A stretch of DNA of 64,000 bases from Ceratotherium simum simum (Eukaryota; Chordata; Mammalia; Perissodactyla; Rhinocerotidae), in the NCBI RefSeq assembly GCF_000283155.1, contig NW_004454197.1:16007658-16071657 (forward strand), in the 5' to 3' direction. This document shows, in pieces, positions 61,746 to 64,000 of this stretch. The notes below the pieces were generated by a model. The model worked only from the letters and a program-made list of their open reading frames with translations. It was not told the DNA's origin and did no database searches. Position 1 is the stretch's first letter. Every line of letters begins with the position of its first letter. A program made the translations under genes and the position numbers.

Positions 61746-61921
61746 CATTAACTACGAGATTAACAAAAATTTTTAACTTTATGCAGAAGGTAAAAAGAAG
61801 CATGGTTAAGGAAAAGATGTGTTACCTCTATGCACTCCTATAAGCGTGGCATTGCAAAAACTTTTAAAAAATTAACCATCTTCTTAAAAAATAAACTTTA
61901 TTTAAATCACTAAAAAAAAAA

Positions 61922-61935
61922 GAAAAATAAGAACA
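61922..61935 (+). repeat. Target-site duplication, right copy, of the CCDC43 retrocopy
   Basis: GAAAAATAAGAACA directly after the A tail. It is identical to 59775-59788, and old L1 sequence resumes after it. Confidence 0.93.
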
Positions 61936-62070
61936 AATATAAAGGAATTAAACTTTATAACTTCAAGACTGAATATAAAGCTACATTAATTAAGATAGGT
62001 ATAATTTTTGGCATAAAGATAAACAGATCAGTGGGAGATAAAAGAGAGTCCACAAATAGATCCACACTAT

Positions 62071-62509
62071 TAATTTTTTTAGAGGTGATATTTTAATTTT
62101 TTTATTAAGGTATAAGTGACAAATAAAATGGTAAGATATTTAATGCATACAACGTGAGGATTTGATATATGTATACATTGTGAAAGGATTCACCTCCTTG
62201 AGTTATTAACACATCCATCATCTCACACATTTACCTTTTTTTTTTGAGAACATTAAGTTTTACTCTCTTAGTAAATTTCAGTTGCACAATACAGTGTTAT
62301 CAATATAGTCACCGTATTGTACATTAGATCCTCAGACCTTACGCATCTTATAACTGAACATTTGTACCCTCTCACCAACCTCTCCTTATTTCCCCCACCT
62401 CCAGCCCCTGGAAACCATGTTTCTATTCTCTGTTTCTATGAATTCAAGTTTTTTTTTTTTTTTCTCTTAGATTCCACATATAAGTGATACCATGCAGTAT
62501 TGGCATGGA
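62071..62509 (-). mobile_element. L1 3' end (antisense) within the old sense L1
   Basis: tttttattaaggtataagtg, gatttgatatatgtatacat, acacatccatcatctcacac and cctggaaaccatgtttctat are the medium-age L1MA-type 3' end, reversed. The surrounding sense L1 sequence resumes at ttcaatggggaaagaa. Confidence 0.75.
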
Positions 62510-63009
62510 ATCAATTCAATGGGGAAAGAAAAATCTTTTCTTGGTGTTAGATGGTGTTAGAACAATTCGACATCCACAAAGGAAAAGCAAATGAATGTCA
62601 ACTCCTTCATAACACTTAATTCAAAACTGATCAAAGATCTACATGTAAAAGCTAAAAATAAAAAGCGCGTAATAGAAAACATAAGGGAATATCTTTGTGA
62701 CCTAGATATAGACAAAAATTTCTTAGAGAGGGCACAGATAGCAAAATCCATAAAAGAAAACAACATGGATAAATTATACTTCATCAAAATTCTGCTGATC
62801 AAAGACATTCTTAATAAAATGTGTAGGCAAGCCAAAGATAAGGAGAAAAGACATATTTATAGCACATATAGCTGACAAAAGACTTGCATCCAGTATGCAT
62901 AAAGAGCTCTAACAACTTAATGGGGAAAAAAGGTCAAAAAATTGAACAGAAACATCACAAAAATGATATCAGAATGATTAGTAAGCCTGTGCAAAAGTGT
63001 TGCACATCA

Positions 63010-63412
63010 TTAGTCCCTCCCTCTCTCCTTCTCTTCCTCCTTCCTTCTCAGACTCTTCTCACTTGCTTTGATGAAGCCAGCTCCCCTCTGGAGAGCCACA
63101 TGTGATAAGGAACCGAAGTCCGAAAGCTAATAAAGAACTGAGGTCCTCAGTCCAACAACCGGCTAAGGACTGATTCTTGCCCACAACCACATGAGTGAGC
63201 TGGAGTCACATCCTTTCCCAGCAGCGCTTGGCGACAACAACAGCCCCAGCCACAGATTGATTGCAGTCTGGTGAGAGACCCTGAGACAGAGGACCCAGCG
63301 AAGCTGTGCCCAGATTGCTAACCCACAAAAATTGTGAGATAATAAACGTTTGTTGCTTTGAGCCTCCAAGTTTCGTGGTGATTTGTTACACAGTAATAGA
63401 TACCTAACACAG
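63010..63412 (+). mobile_element. MLT1-type LTR, 3' portion
   Basis: gtccaacaaccggctaagga, ttgattgcagtctggtgaga, gaccctgagacagaggaccc, ttgtgagataataaacgttt and acacagtaatagatacctaa follow the MLT1 (ERVL-MaLR) LTR consensus to its 3' end. It is an ancient retroviral-like LTR with no internal genes visible. Confidence 0.8.
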
Positions 63413-63980
63413 TGACTTTGTCAAAAATCAGTTGATTTACTGGCTCCATTTCTGGACTCTCCGATCTGTTGACCTATTTGTCTGTCTTTACCCCAGGAAC
63501 ACACTCCCATGATTTCTGTAGTTTTCACATTCGGTATTACCAGTCCTCCACCTGGGTTATTCTTTCTCAGAGTCGTTTTAGTTATTCCAGGCCCTTGTTT
63601 CCCACATTCATTTTAGAATCGTATTACCAATTTCTAAAATAAGTGAATAAATAAATAAATAATAAAAACCTGATGTGATTTTGATTGAGATTGCGTTGAA
63701 TCTAGATTATCTGGAAAGAATTGACATCTTAACCAAGTTGAGTTTTCTATGATAGATACCTTTCTCTCTCTCTCTTTCTCTCAATTTTTTGTTTAATTTC
63801 TTTCTGCAATGTTTTGTAGTCATTAGTATAGAAGACTTGCATATTAGTTGTTAATTTTTTCCTAAATATGTTTATGATAGTGTTGATGGTATTACTGTTT
63901 TATAAATTTTGTCAATTCTTATTTGCTAGTATTAGAATTATATTTGGTTTTTGTATATTGACACTGCCTTCTGTGACCAT
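63413..63980 (-). mobile_element. Old L1 ORF2 (antisense), continuing past the window
   Basis: tttattgatctgttgacctatttg-type sequence, then gattttgattgagattgcgt, tgaatctagattatctggaa and ttgttaattttttcctaaat are antisense L1 ORF2. An aataaataaataaat run at 63645-63665 interrupts it. Confidence 0.75.
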
Positions 63981-64000
63981 CCTTCCTTCTTTCCTTCCTT
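63978..64000 (+). repeat. TTCC-type microsatellite at the window edge
   Basis: ccatccttccttctttcc and following bases; the array is cut by the window end. Confidence 0.7.

Larger units (their letters stand above)
59789..61921 (+). pseudogene. CCDC43P: Processed pseudogene of CCDC43
   Basis: An intronless copy starting with a short 5' UTR and ATG at 59813. The frame reads [20 protein letters not shown] and continues through [20 protein letters not shown] and a Glu-rich run, which I recognise as CCDC43, a small coiled-coil protein of poorly known function whose gene has introns. A TAG at 60113-60115 truncates it at 100 codons; as I recall the parent has CAG there. A small deletion near 60283 shifts the frame, and the end of the coding part shows a second premature TAG (60472-60474) just before the original TAA at 60478-60480. 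A 3' UTR follows, with AATAAA at 61890-61895 and an A run at 61912-61921. GAAAAATAAGAACA flanks the copy exactly, so it came by L1 machinery. Expression is not indicated. Confidence 0.92.
55790..62990 (+). mobile_element. Old L1 (sense), broken into segments by four later insertions
   Basis: Pieces at about 55790-56280, 57116-59384, 59711-59788, 61936-62070 and 62510-62990 read in order as a diverged L1 ORF2 (for example tatatactgtctataagaga, ctttcaggaaatagagggga, tccaggaatataaggttatt, aaagctacattaattaagat, ttcaatggggaaagaa). ORF2 is shattered; the longest remaining frame is 94 codons at 62591-62875. Confidence 0.75.

Noticed and set aside
62591..62875. 94-codon Lys-rich frame as a gene
   Set aside because: It is a fragment of L1 ORF2 within the broken old L1.

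Overview
The window is mammalian nuclear DNA and holds one recognisable protein gene, represented only by its 3' end. Three exons on the + strand (9219-9385, 15583-15823, 25788-26216) join in frame and encode the last 278 or so residues of the delta-1 ionotropic glutamate receptor, GRID1: the end of ligand-binding lobe S2, membrane segment M4, and the cytoplasmic tail ending in a class I PDZ ligand (GTSI). A short 3' UTR follows, with a (CA)n tract, two adjacent Pumilio-type sites and an AATAAA signal at 26477. SINEs that match the equine repetitive element (ERE) family as I remember it (full copy at 59396-59699, reversed copies near 42.9 and 44.0 kb) point to a perissodactyl: horse or a close relative most likely, rhinoceros or tapir possible.

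Layout. 1-9218 is the 3' part of a GRID1 intron. 9386-15582 and 15824-25787 are the next two introns. These carry mainly old mammal-wide repeats (MIR, L2, ancient L1 fragments, hAT elements) and dinucleotide tracts. 26501-35440 is gene-free sequence with scattered MIRs. 35450-40330 and 41940-49200 are two long, old, antisense L1 stretches; the second was later hit by two ERE SINEs and by a younger antisense L1 3' end with a perfect 18-bp target-site duplication. 49600-51215 is an unusually long L2. 51240-55790 is mixed old repeat and unique sequence with a 38-bp tandem repeat at 53064-53181. 55790-62990 is an old sense-strand L1 broken by a younger L1 3' end, a full ERE, a processed pseudogene of CCDC43 (exact 14-bp target-site duplication) and an antisense L1 3' end. 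The window closes with an MLT1-type LTR fragment and another antisense L1.

I found no RNA gene, CRISPR array or new coding system. The content worth a second look is the GRID1 tail and its 3' UTR, the weak donor after the M4 exon, and the datable stack of nested insertions. Repeat names are from memory of consensus sequences and boundaries are approximate unless a target-site duplication is given.
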